Source of the DNA: SMWN01 sp965261165
GTDB taxonomy: Bacteria > Pseudomonadota > Gammaproteobacteria > Eutrophobiales > Eutrophobiaceae
Length of the DNA stretch: 64,000 nt
NCBI GenBank assembly: GCA_965261165.1
Contig: OZ253445.1
Coordinates: 1,860,001-1,924,000, forward strand
Direction: 5' to 3'
Shown piece after piece: positions 28,582 through 36,732 of this stretch. The notes beneath the pieces are model-generated. The model made no database searches, was not told the DNA's origin, and saw nothing but the letters and a program-made list of their open reading frames with translations. The translations under genes were made by a program, and so were the position numbers. How positions within the stretch are numbered: the stretch's first letter is position 1; each line of letters starts with the position of its first letter.

Positions 28582-28585
28582 TCAT

Positions 28586-29194
28586 ATGAAAAAATTATTA
28601 TTCGGTGGCTTTCTTTTGCTGTTTAGTAATATGGCATTTGCCAAATGGTATCAGGTGGAAATGGTCGTATTCGAGCACCTCTCTTCAGGCACTGGTGGAG
28701 AGTTTTGGAACTCGGGTAATGTGCCGGATTATCGTAATACGACAGAGTTAATCACTGGTCTCAATGGTTCTAAGGCATTTAAGAAATTGCCCCCAAGCAG
28801 ATACAAGTTGGGTGGTGTGAATAAGGTTCTTAAATTATCCAGTGGCTATCGACCCATACACCATGTCGCATGGGAGCAGCCAGAGCTAATAAAATCCAGA
28901 GCAAAAAAAGTCCATATCAAGAACCCGGAAGCAAAAATAAATGGTACCGTTAATTTAAGAGGCGGACATCTACTGCATCTGGATCTGGATATTTCCTACT
29001 TTATTGATCTTTTTACCGAGTCAGTTACTGCATTTGCAGAAGAAGGCGTTGATGCTGATGAAGAAATCACTATGAGTGGAACCTATGCGCAAATGCAAGA
29101 AACGCGTAGAATTAAACTGAATGAATTACATTATTTTGATCACCCATTATTCGGGGTGATTATGAGGGTGACGCGGTTGCAAGTGGAAGAGTAG
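28586..29194 (+). CDS. csiV: CsiV-family exported protein
   Basis: From ATG 28586 the protein has 202 residues, with a clear signal peptide (MKKLLFGGFLLLFSNMAFA). The mature part starts KWYQVEMVVFEH, a hallmark of the CsiV family (PF10972), and has the later motif LDLDISYF and a C-terminal SGTYAQMQETRRIKLNELHYFDHPLFGVI. CsiV proteins are found downstream of mfd in gammaproteobacteria. In Shewanella/Vibrio studies the family was linked to peptidoglycan and cell-size control. The molecular role here is inferred only from family and position. The upstream ATG at 28571 overlaps mfd. Confidence 0.88.
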   Translation: MKKLLFGGFLLLFSNMAFAKWYQVEMVVFEHLSSGTGGEFWNSGNVPDYRNTTELITGLNGSKAFKKLPPSRYKLGGVNKVLKLSSGYRPIHHVAWEQPELIKSRAKKVHIKNPEAKINGTVNLRGGHLLHLDLDISYFIDLFTESVTAFAEEGVDADEEITMSGTYAQMQETRRIKLNELHYFDHPLFGVIMRVTRLQVEE

Positions 29195-29218
29195 TCAGAC
29201 ATAGAAAAATATACGGGG

Positions 29219-29232
29219 CACGGCCGGCCGTG
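29219..29232. other. Perfect 14-bp palindrome (CACGGCCGGCCGTG)
   Basis: A GC-only perfect palindrome sits in the gap between two convergent genes. It is not followed by a T-run, so it is not an obvious Rho-independent terminator. It could be a protein-binding site or a hairpin that stabilises both 3' ends. Confidence 0.7.
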
Positions 29233-29269
29233 ATACAAACTTTTATAGGGTCAATGTCGATTGATTTCT

Positions 29270-30010
29270 TCAAAAATTAGAAATAAATCCTTCAAGTACC
29301 AACTTAATTTCCCCCATTCCTTCTTCAATATTTTTCTCAATTATTGCCATAGTAATTTCCTCGTCTGATTTGCCTGCTGCCCAATTGACGACAAGGGAAA
29401 GACAGGCGTAGTTAATATTCAGTTCGTGCGCGAGTGCTGCTTCGGGCATTCCGGTCATGCCGACGATATCGCAGCCATCTTTTTCCAGTTTTTTAACCTC
29501 TGCAGCAGTTTCCAGACGAGGCCCTTGTGTCGCGGCATATACGCCACCAATAAAAATATCTACGCCAGATATTAAACTGGCAGTCGCTAATTGTTTGCCG
29601 AGATCAGAACTATATGGATTTGTAAAATCGATATGTATGACTTCATCTAGATTATCTTCAAAGAATGTGTGCTTCCTGTCATAGGTATAGTCAATAATTT
29701 GATCGGGGATCACGACCCTGCCAGGACGCATTTCCGATGTAATACCACCAACAACATTAACTGCGATGATGTACCTCACACCATTTTCCTTGAGTGCGGA
29801 AATATTGGCACGATGATTTATCTTGTGTGGTGGGATAGCATGTGGATTGCCATGCCGCGGTAAGAAAATGATTTCTTTATCTCCAACGCGCCCAAAGTTT
29901 AAGGCACTTGAGGGATTGCCATAAGCAGTATCGACTTCTTTTGTCTCTGCAATCTCGACACTTGCCAGTGAAGTCAGACCTGTGCCGCCAATGATAGCTA
30001 TTTTATTCAC
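29270..30010 (-). CDS. S-methyl-5'-thioinosine phosphorylase (MTAP/PNP family)
   Basis: The 246-residue protein belongs to the nucleoside phosphorylase family II (MTAP/PNP): IAIIGGTGLTSL phosphate loop, FLPRHGNPHAIPPHKINHRANI, TQGPRLETAAEV and CDIVGMTGMPEAALAHEL. In Pseudomonas aeruginosa the corresponding enzyme (PA3004) prefers methylthioinosine made by an MTA deaminase. Here mtaD and mtnA are in the same window and hpt overlaps upstream by 4 nt, supporting the same specificity: methylthioinosine to methylthioribose-1-phosphate plus hypoxanthine. Direct MTA phosphorylase activity is the alternative. Confidence 0.88.
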   Translation of the reverse strand: MNKIAIIGGTGLTSLASVEIAETKEVDTAYGNPSSALNFGRVGDKEIIFLPRHGNPHAIPPHKINHRANISALKENGVRYIIAVNVVGGITSEMRPGRVVIPDQIIDYTYDRKHTFFEDNLDEVIHIDFTNPYSSDLGKQLATASLISGVDIFIGGVYAATQGPRLETAAEVKKLEKDGCDIVGMTGMPEAALAHELNINYACLSLVVNWAAGKSDEEITMAIIEKNIEEGMGEIKLVLEGFISNF

Positions 30011-30555
30011 GGACTCTTCACCGCGTAGATGCCCGGTGCATTGCGTAAGTATTCCTTGTAATCCATACCATAACCAAAGACATAGCGGTTGGGAACAGTG
30101 AGACCAGTGAAATCGGCTTTTTCAAATTTTCGTTCTCTGTCTAATTGCTTATCCGCGAGTACCGCAGTTTGAATTGTTTTTGCCAGATGCTTCTTACATT
30201 CTTTGACTATTGCCGCTAAGGTGGTGCCTTCATCGAGAATATCATCGATAATTAAGACGTGTCTGCCTTGCAGAGAGAGTATCGGTTTTCTAATCCAGCC
30301 TAGTGTGCCGCCATTTGTTTTTCCCTGGTAGCGAGTTGCGTGAACGTATTCTACTTGTAATGGAAAATTCAGAAGAGGGAGTAGTTTTCCTGTGGGGATG
30401 ATGCCCCCGATCATCAGACAAAGGGCAATTGGATTTTTGTCTTTGAGCACTACAGTGATCTCCTCAGCCATTTTTTCAATGGCTGTTTCAACCTCCACGG
30501 ATGAGTAAATTAAATCAGCTTCTGCCTGGATACGTGTGATTTTAGCCAGATTCAT
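30007..30555 (-). CDS. hpt: Hypoxanthine(-guanine) phosphoribosyltransferase
   Basis: The 182-residue enzyme joins hypoxanthine (or guanine) to PRPP to give IMP/GMP. The PRPP loop HVLIIDDILDEGTTLAAIV is intact, preceded by the hood motifs and followed by the purine-site region DFTGLTVPNRYVFGYGMDY. It overlaps the thioinosine phosphorylase gene by 4 nt (ATGA). This gives a two-step unit in which hypoxanthine released from methylthioinosine is at once salvaged. Confidence 0.95.
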   Translation of the reverse strand: MNLAKITRIQAEADLIYSSVEVETAIEKMAEEITVVLKDKNPIALCLMIGGIIPTGKLLPLLNFPLQVEYVHATRYQGKTNGGTLGWIRKPILSLQGRHVLIIDDILDEGTTLAAIVKECKKHLAKTIQTAVLADKQLDRERKFEKADFTGLTVPNRYVFGYGMDYKEYLRNAPGIYAVKSP

Positions 30556-30946
30556 AGAATTTTACTTAACCGCATGTATTTGCTCATAATTATTCCCTAT
30601 TATTATCAGAATTAACCGAGGTGCTGAAAGTGCATCAATAAACCCTCAGGCCATTTCATGATTAGCAGCGATAGAAAATTGCCTGATAATACATTGAAAA
30701 TCAATCAATTATTCTAAAAAGGCTAAAAAGCTGTTTGTGTATCTCTGCAGATTTTTTCATTCAGTTGGCAATCGTCATGAAATCCAGACAACCCTAATAT
30801 TAACAATGCATTAAGGCTTATTATTTGTTACTCTCGGGCGATTCGAAGAGACGATCCTGTGTAAAAAATCCCAAAAGAGTCATTAACAACGCGGGTAAAC
30901 AGAGTCTGATAGAAACATAACAGTTATTCTAGCAAGAGGAGCACCC
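30556..30946. other. Intergenic region between divergent hpt and glyA
   Basis: This 391-bp AT-rich region must hold promoters for both genes. A strong ribosome site (AAGAGGAG) precedes glyA. I see no coding frame and no riboswitch I can name. The last 120 bp (ACTCTCGGGCGATTCGAAGAG and onward) have local self-complementarity (CTCTCG/CGAAGAG), which could be leader structure. Confidence 0.4.
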
Positions 30947-32212
30947 ATGTTTACCAAAGATATGAAAGTTGCCAGTTATGATGAAGAACTCTGGAAAGTG
31001 ATGGAGCTTGAGCGTGTGCGTCAGGAAGAGCATATTGAATTGATTGCATCAGAAAATATGACTAGCCCACGCGTGATGGAGTGTCAGGGCTCTTTATTAA
31101 CAAACAAATATGCCGAAGGCTATCCAGGCAAGCGTTATTACGGCGGTTGTGAATACGTTGATATTGCAGAGCAATTAGCTATTGATCGTGCCAAAGAACT
31201 ATTTGATGCTGATTGGGTGAATGTGCAACCACATTCTGGTTCACAGGCCAACGGTGCCGTTTTTCTAGCATTACTTAACCCTGGAGATCATGTCATGGGT
31301 ATGAGTCTGGCGCATGGCGGTCATTTGACCCACGGTGCATCAGTGAATGTTTCAGGTCGTATTTATGATGCTGTTCAATACGGTCTGGATGACAGAGGTT
31401 ATATTGATTACAACCAGGTCGAAGAACTGGCACTGGAACATAAGCCAAAATTGATCGTTACGGGTTTTTCTGCTTATTCACGCATTGTTGATTGGGAACA
31501 TTTCCGCGAAATTGCTGATAAAGTTGGTGCATTGATGATGGCAGATATTGCCCACGTTGCTGGTCTTATTGCTACAGGTGAATATCCAAGTCCTGTGCAG
31601 GTTGCTGATGTCACAACATCAACAACACACAAAACATTGCGTGGCCCACGTTCGGGCATCATCATGGGCAAAGCTAATGAAGACATTGAGAAAAAGATCA
31701 GCTTCATGATATTTCCTGCCTATCAGGGCGGTCCACACATGCATACCATCGCTGGTAAAGCTGTTGCTTTTAAAGAATGTCTGGAGCCTGAGTTCAAGAC
31801 CTATATCCAGCAGGTTAAAAAGAATGCCGTTGCAATGGCTGACACTTTTGTTGAGCGTGGTCTGAAAATTGTTTCTGGCGGCACAGATAATCATCTATTC
31901 CTAGTAGATATGATTGAAAAAGGACTGACAGGTAAGGAAGTTGATGCTGCAATAGGTCGCGCCAATATCACCTGTAACAAAAACGCAGTTCCAAATGATC
32001 CGCAATCACCATTTGTCACCAGCGGCATCCGTATCGGCACGCCATCAGTCACAACACGTGGTTTTGATGAAGCTGATTGCAAGAATGTTGCTAACTGGAT
32101 TTGTGACATCATGGATAATATAGGCGATGAAAGTGTTATTGAAAATATTATTGAAAGTGTAAAAGGCAAGGTTGTTGCACTTTGCAAGAGCAAGCCACTA
32201 TATAATAACTAA
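30947..32212 (+). CDS. glyA: Serine hydroxymethyltransferase
   Basis: GlyA interconverts serine plus tetrahydrofolate with glycine plus 5,10-methylene-THF, and is a main entry of one-carbon units. The 421-residue length and motifs match: HIELIASENMTSPRVM, the PLP lysine in TSTTHKTLRGPRSG (about residue 229), VQPHSGSQAN, and a C-terminal RIGTPSVTTRGFDEAD. The start is supported by AGAGGAG. In a methylotroph this enzyme could also serve the serine cycle, but nothing here distinguishes that role from the housekeeping one. Confidence 0.98.
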   Translation: MFTKDMKVASYDEELWKVMELERVRQEEHIELIASENMTSPRVMECQGSLLTNKYAEGYPGKRYYGGCEYVDIAEQLAIDRAKELFDADWVNVQPHSGSQANGAVFLALLNPGDHVMGMSLAHGGHLTHGASVNVSGRIYDAVQYGLDDRGYIDYNQVEELALEHKPKLIVTGFSAYSRIVDWEHFREIADKVGALMMADIAHVAGLIATGEYPSPVQVADVTTSTTHKTLRGPRSGIIMGKANEDIEKKISFMIFPAYQGGPHMHTIAGKAVAFKECLEPEFKTYIQQVKKNAVAMADTFVERGLKIVSGGTDNHLFLVDMIEKGLTGKEVDAAIGRANITCNKNAVPNDPQSPFVTSGIRIGTPSVTTRGFDEADCKNVANWICDIMDNIGDESVIENIIESVKGKVVALCKSKPLYNN

Positions 32213-32238
32213 TTCGTAACACACGAAAGAAGGGCTTG

Positions 32239-32263
32239 CAGGGGATCGCTATGCGATCCCCTG
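32239..32263 (+). terminator. Perfect 11-bp-stem hairpin after glyA
   Basis: CAGGGGATCGC / GCGATCCCCTG with a 3-nt loop lies 27 bp after the glyA stop. There is no T-run behind it, so it may protect the 3' end, act as an imperfect terminator, or partly attenuate transcription into nrdR. Confidence 0.5.
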
Positions 32264-32329
32264 TATCGTTAGAAAAGGGTTAAACTAAAATGCCAGTTTA
32301 CAAGTCAGTTGATTAAAGGAGGGTGATTG

Positions 32330-32842
32330 ATGCGATGTCCATTTTGTTCTGACATGGATACACGAGTCATTGATTCCCGTCTGGTTGGTGAAGGCGATCA
32401 AACTCGACGTCGACGTGAGTGCACCAAGTGCAAAGAACGTTTCACGACATACGAATCTGCAGAATTAAATCTGCCCAGAATTTTGAAATCTGATGGCCGG
32501 CGTGAGCCTTATAATGAAGGCAAACTTCGTGGTGGTATTTTACGCGCTATTGAGAAACGTCCTGTAGCAATGGATAGAGTTGAAGGAGCTGTTGCACGCA
32601 TCAAGTATAAACTCAGCACCGAAGGTGAACGGGAAGTCAAATCACGCAAATTAGGAGATTGGGTAATGGGACAATTACGTGACCTTGATCAGGTTGCCTA
32701 TGTTCGTTTTGCATCTGTCTATAGAAGCTTTGAAGATGTGCGTGCATTTCTGGATGAGATTGAACTTCTGGAAAATGATTTGCCGCCGGAAATAAAAGAA
32801 AGTCAGCTTGATCTATTAAAGTCTGATGGTGAAGAGAGTTGA
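32330..32842 (+). CDS. nrdR: Transcriptional repressor NrdR
   Basis: NrdR represses ribonucleotide reductase genes when dATP/ATP occupy its ATP-cone. The 170-residue protein starts MRCPFCSDMDTRVIDSRL, the zinc ribbon being completed by CTKCKERFTTYE. It is followed by an ATP-cone (PRILKSDGRREPYNEGKLRGG). ATG 32330 follows a strong AAGGAGGG. It sits upstream of ribD, a common arrangement in proteobacteria, and overlaps ribD by one base (TGATG). Confidence 0.97.
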   Translation: MRCPFCSDMDTRVIDSRLVGEGDQTRRRRECTKCKERFTTYESAELNLPRILKSDGRREPYNEGKLRGGILRAIEKRPVAMDRVEGAVARIKYKLSTEGEREVKSRKLGDWVMGQLRDLDQVAYVRFASVYRSFEDVRAFLDEIELLENDLPPEIKESQLDLLKSDGEES

Positions 32843-33954
32843 TGTGGACTGCTTCAGACTACCAACATATGTCTCGCGCCCTACAACTGGCGCGGCGCGG
32901 TCTTTATAGTACTGATCCAAATCCTCTAGTAGGTTGTGTCATTGTCAAGGATGGTGGCGTTGTGTCAGAAGGCTGGCATCAAAAAGCTGGGCAGGCACAT
33001 GCAGAAACCGAGGCCCTGAAAAATGCGAAAGAGGATGTCACTGGCGCAACTTGCTATATTACATTAGAGCCATGTGCGCATCATGGACGTACATCACCTT
33101 GTACAAAATCCCTGATAAATGCTGGCATTAAGAAAGCTGTGGTCGCAACTGTTGATCCAAATCCATTTGTAAGAGGTAAGGGCCTACAGCAGTTAAAAGA
33201 AGCTGGCATTGAAACAGTAAGTGGTTTGATGGAAGCTCAAGCCATTGAACTAAATCCTGGTTTCGAAATGCGAATGCAGCAAGGACGTCCGTTCGTGAGA
33301 TGTAAATTGGCAATGAGTCTGGATGGTAAAACAGCATTGTCGAATGGTGATAGTAAATGGATAAGTAGCCCAGAATCGAGGATGGATGTGCAGAAATTAC
33401 GCGCGCGCAGTTCCGCCATTATGACTGGGGCAGGGACTGTCATTGCAGATAATCCCTTAATGAATGTCAGGTTACCTGAAACATCTGAATGGGCTGAACA
33501 CGGACGACAGCCACTAAGAGTCATACTTGATTCCAAGCTTAAGACGCCAGTTGATGCAAAAATATTGAGCTTGCCTGGCGATGTTATTATTTTTCATGCA
33601 TCAGAAGCTCAAGAAAAACAACAAAACCTTGAAAATGCTGGAGCTGAATTGGTCGTAGTAAAAGCAGAAAGAGGACCAGGTTTTCTTGAATATGTTTTAA
33701 CTCATCTGGCCAGGAAAAGAGAAATTAATGAGGTGCTGTTGGAAGCAGGATCTACCTTATCAGGTGAAATATTGCAGGCAGGTTTGATTGATGAATTAAT
33801 TCTATATCTTGCGCCAACTTTACTAGGACGAGATGCAAAGGAGCTGTTTAATTTACCGATAATTGGAGATATGTCTGATTGCATTTCTTTGCTTATTACT
33901 GATACAAGAACTATTGGTAAAGACATCAGAATCAAAGCAACCATAAATAGATAA
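32842..33954 (+). CDS. ribD: Bifunctional riboflavin deaminase/reductase RibD
   Basis: RibD carries out the second and third steps of riboflavin synthesis. The 370-residue protein has an N-terminal cytidine-deaminase-like domain with zinc ligands in HAETEAL and EPCAHHGRTSPC. The C-terminal DHFR-like reductase domain has CKLAMSLDGKTAL, MTGAGTVIADNP and LLEAGSTLSGEIL. ATG 32842 overlaps the nrdR stop. It heads a tight ribD-ribE-ribBA-ribH-nusB cluster. Confidence 0.97.
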   Translation: MWTASDYQHMSRALQLARRGLYSTDPNPLVGCVIVKDGGVVSEGWHQKAGQAHAETEALKNAKEDVTGATCYITLEPCAHHGRTSPCTKSLINAGIKKAVVATVDPNPFVRGKGLQQLKEAGIETVSGLMEAQAIELNPGFEMRMQQGRPFVRCKLAMSLDGKTALSNGDSKWISSPESRMDVQKLRARSSAIMTGAGTVIADNPLMNVRLPETSEWAEHGRQPLRVILDSKLKTPVDAKILSLPGDVIIFHASEAQEKQQNLENAGAELVVVKAERGPGFLEYVLTHLARKREINEVLLEAGSTLSGEILQAGLIDELILYLAPTLLGRDAKELFNLPIIGDMSDCISLLITDTRTIGKDIRIKATINR

Positions 33955-33962
33955 GAATTATT

Positions 33963-34559
33963 ATGTTCACTGGAATTATAGAAGCTATTGGTAAGATAGA
34001 ATTGATTGAGGAGATCGATTCTGACAAAAGATTTGTCATTATCTCAGACTCACTGAATCTGTTGGATGTTCAACGTGGTAACAGCATCAGTGTCAGTGGC
34101 GTTTGTTTGACGGTTGTCGATTTACAGAAAAATGGTTTTTCTGCCGATGTCTCAATCGAAACATTGTCGTGCACAACTTTCAACGAGCTTGCTGTAGGTG
34201 ATCAGGTTAATCTGGAAAAAGCGTTACAGCTTTCATCTCGACTCAGTGGGCATATGGTGAGTGGTCATGTTGATGGTAAAGGAATAGTTCAGAAGAAATA
34301 TGCAGACGCAAGATCAGAACGGTTCGAAATAAAATTTCCAGTCGAACTCGGAAAATATATTTGCAAGAAAGGCTCAATTTGCGTCAATGGCGTTAGTTTG
34401 ACAATTAATGATGCTGATGAATCAACATTTTCAGTCAATATTATTCCACATACGAATGAAGAAACAATATTCTCTGAATGTGGCGAAGGTACGCAGGTTA
34501 ATATTGAGGTTGATATCGTGGCTCGTTATATGGAATCACTAATGTCAGATCAAGGTTAG
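33963..34559 (+). CDS. ribE: Riboflavin synthase (alpha chain)
   Basis: This enzyme dismutates two 6,7-dimethyl-8-ribityllumazine molecules to riboflavin. The 198-residue protein is two lumazine-binding repeats, starting MFTGIIEAIGKIE, with VSGVCLTV in repeat 1 and GHMVSGHVDGKG and VNGVSLTIND in repeat 2. The E. coli name is ribC. It lies 8 bp after ribD. Confidence 0.96.
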   Translation: MFTGIIEAIGKIELIEEIDSDKRFVIISDSLNLLDVQRGNSISVSGVCLTVVDLQKNGFSADVSIETLSCTTFNELAVGDQVNLEKALQLSSRLSGHMVSGHVDGKGIVQKKYADARSERFEIKFPVELGKYICKKGSICVNGVSLTINDADESTFSVNIIPHTNEETIFSECGEGTQVNIEVDIVARYMESLMSDQG

Positions 34560-34631
34560 GCTGCTAAAGTTTAGCAATGAAACTGTGTCATAATAAGAAA
34601 ATTCAGCAATACATATTTGGTATAGGTTTTA

Positions 34632-35741
34632 ATGGCGCTTAATAAAGCAAAAGAACTGATTGAAGATATTCGTAATGGCAAGATCATTGTCTTAATGGAT
34701 GATGAGAACCGCGAAAATGAAGGTGATCTTGTTATTGCAGCTTCTGCTGTGCAAGCAAACGATGTCAATTTAATGGCACGTTTTGGCAGAGGTTTGATAT
34801 GCTTAACCTTGACGCGCGAGCATTGCAAAGCATTGAATCTGCCATTGATGGCAGGAAATAGTTACTCAAATCATAGTACTAACTTCACTGTGTCTATTGA
34901 CGCAGCAAAAAATGTCACCACAGGAATTTCCGCAGCAGATAGGGCGCTGACAATACGGACAGCGGTAGCAGAAGGCGCACAACCTTCGGATCTGGTGCAG
35001 CCAGGGCATGTATTTCCATTGATGGCGCATCCCGGTGGTGTCTTGTCGCGAGCTGGCCATACTGAAGCTGGCTGCGATTTGTCCAAGTTGGCTGGTCTCA
35101 CGCCAGCAGCTGTGATTGTAGAGATACTCAAAGATGACGGCTCCATGGCAAGAAGGCCAGATTTAGAAGTCTTTGCCAAAGAGCATGAATTGAAAATAGG
35201 TACCATTGCAGATCTGATTCAACATCGGATCGAAAATGAAAAAACGATTTCGCGGGTTGCCGAATATGGTATGGCAACGGAGTACGGTGACTTTAAGATC
35301 GTTGCCTACGAAGATAGCATCGATAATAATTTACATTTAGCAATGATTAAGGGCGAGGTTTCAGGGGATAAACCTACATTGGTACGTGTGCATATGCAGA
35401 ACCCAATTCATGATCTGGCGGGAAATCTAAGAAAAAATGCTGCATGGCCTATCAGCGATGTATTGAAACGGATACAGGATGAAGGACAGGGGGTTGCAGT
35501 TATTTTGTGCAACCAATTTGGATCACAGGAATTGGCTGAACAATTAGAAATATTTTGTCAGGGCTCATTACAGGAATTAGGGAAGCAGAATAAACAGAAC
35601 ACAAAAGACCAAAGAACTATAGGTCTTGGTGCGCAGATATTGTCTGATTTGGGTGTGCAAAAAATGCGGGTGTTGAGTGCACCAAAACGATTTCATGCAA
35701 TTTCAGGTTATGGCCTGGAAGTTATTGAATATGTCACCTGA
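34632..35741 (+). CDS. ribB: 3,4-dihydroxy-2-butanone-4-phosphate synthase with degenerate GTP cyclohydrolase II domain (RibBA-type)
   Basis: The N-terminal ~200 residues are a complete DHBP synthase: ILMDDENRENEGDL-type acidic loop (here VLMDDENRENEGDL), TGISAADRALTI, HPGGVLSRAGHTEAGCDL. The C-terminal ~165 residues keep the shape of GTP cyclohydrolase II, but the zinc-binding segment that normally reads CLTGDVFGSLRCDC is replaced by NPIHDLAGNLRKN, without cysteines. The second half should therefore lack cyclohydrolase activity, as in many proteobacterial RibBX proteins. A working ribA is expected elsewhere in the genome. The ribH frame begins inside its 3' end. Confidence 0.93.
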   Translation: MALNKAKELIEDIRNGKIIVLMDDENRENEGDLVIAASAVQANDVNLMARFGRGLICLTLTREHCKALNLPLMAGNSYSNHSTNFTVSIDAAKNVTTGISAADRALTIRTAVAEGAQPSDLVQPGHVFPLMAHPGGVLSRAGHTEAGCDLSKLAGLTPAAVIVEILKDDGSMARRPDLEVFAKEHELKIGTIADLIQHRIENEKTISRVAEYGMATEYGDFKIVAYEDSIDNNLHLAMIKGEVSGDKPTLVRVHMQNPIHDLAGNLRKNAAWPISDVLKRIQDEGQGVAVILCNQFGSQELAEQLEIFCQGSLQELGKQNKQNTKDQRTIGLGAQILSDLGVQKMRVLSAPKRFHAISGYGLEVIEYVT

Positions 35742-36219
35742 GAAAATGCCTGAATATAATTTAATTGAAGGCGCGCAAGAACTGGAAAAGGCAAAAATTA
35801 CTGTCGTTGCTAGTCGCTTTAATAGTTTTATTGTTGAACGCTTACTTAAAGCGTGCCTTAACACTCTAAGAAAATCTGGTTTGCAAGATCAGGATATCAC
35901 TGTTGTGCGTATTCCAGGTGCATTCGAAATCCCTTCTGCCGTCCAATATGTGATTAAACATTTAGAATGTGATGCAGTAATTACCTTAGGAGCTGTGATT
36001 CGAGGTGAAACACCTCATTTCGACTATATTTGCTCGGAATGTGCCCGTGGTTTAGGAGAAATCTCAACAGCGAATAATATCCCTGTAATCTTTGGTGTGC
36101 TTACTGTTGATAATACGGAACAGGCTATGGATAGATCCAATGAAGGAGAAAATAATAAAGGCGTAGAATCTGCACAAGCTGCAATTGAAATGATTAATAT
36201 CTTCAGGGCGATAAGCTAA
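35731..36219 (+). CDS. ribH: 6,7-dimethyl-8-ribityllumazine synthase
   Basis: RibH condenses the DHBP and pyrimidine precursors to the lumazine; it forms pentamers or 60-mer shells. From ATG 35731 (preceded by GGAAG) it has 162 residues with VVASRFNSFIVERLL, RIPGAFEIPSAVQYV, GAVIRGETPHFDYI (catalytic histidine) and FGVLTVDNTEQAM. An ATG at 35746 is an alternative start. It overlaps ribB by 11 nt and nusB by 1. Confidence 0.96.
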   Translation: MSPEKMPEYNLIEGAQELEKAKITVVASRFNSFIVERLLKACLNTLRKSGLQDQDITVVRIPGAFEIPSAVQYVIKHLECDAVITLGAVIRGETPHFDYICSECARGLGEISTANNIPVIFGVLTVDNTEQAMDRSNEGENNKGVESAQAAIEMINIFRAIS

Positions 36220-36689
36220 TGGGTATAGAAAAAGAAACATCTGCCAAGAAATCATTCTCTAGACATGCTCGGGTACGCGCCCGACGCTCAGCAGTGCAAG
36301 CGTTATATCAATGGGCAATGTCTGCGGCGCCAATACAAGATGTGATTAATGAATTTGTTAACGAATGTTCCGAATTGAAAAAAGCGGACACGAATTATTT
36401 TAAAGAGATTTTGCTTGGAACAGCAAAGGAAAGCGAAAACTTGGATAAACAGTTAATCCCATTACTGGATCGAGAATTGAATAATCTTGATCCTGTTGAG
36501 AAAGCAATATTACAAATTGGCATCTATGAACTAACATTTCATCCTGAGCTTCCATATCGAGTAGTGTTGAATGAGGCGGTTGATTTGGCAAAGATGTTTG
36601 GCGCAGACCAATCTCATAAATATATTAATGGCGTCCTTGATAAGGCTGCAAAAAAAATCAGGATAGTAGAAATGAAGAGTGCTTCTTAA
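36219..36689 (+). CDS. nusB: Transcription antitermination factor NusB
   Basis: NusB with S10 binds boxA RNA in rRNA antitermination. The 156-residue protein shows ARRSAVQALYQWAM near the N terminus and the C-terminal LNEAVDLAKMFGADQSHKYINGVLDK signature region. The N terminus carries about 15 extra basic residues. It is coupled to ribH (TAATG) and followed by thiL. Confidence 0.96.
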   Translation: MGIEKETSAKKSFSRHARVRARRSAVQALYQWAMSAAPIQDVINEFVNECSELKKADTNYFKEILLGTAKESENLDKQLIPLLDRELNNLDPVEKAILQIGIYELTFHPELPYRVVLNEAVDLAKMFGADQSHKYINGVLDKAAKKIRIVEMKSAS

Positions 36690-36732
36690 TATATTGTCTC
36701 AATCCGTGTCTGTATACTATTGGGCATAATTG

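Noticed and set aside
30800..30946. Possible riboswitch in the glyA leader
   Set aside because: Local self-complementarity exists, but I could not match the consensus of glycine, SAM or THF riboswitches.
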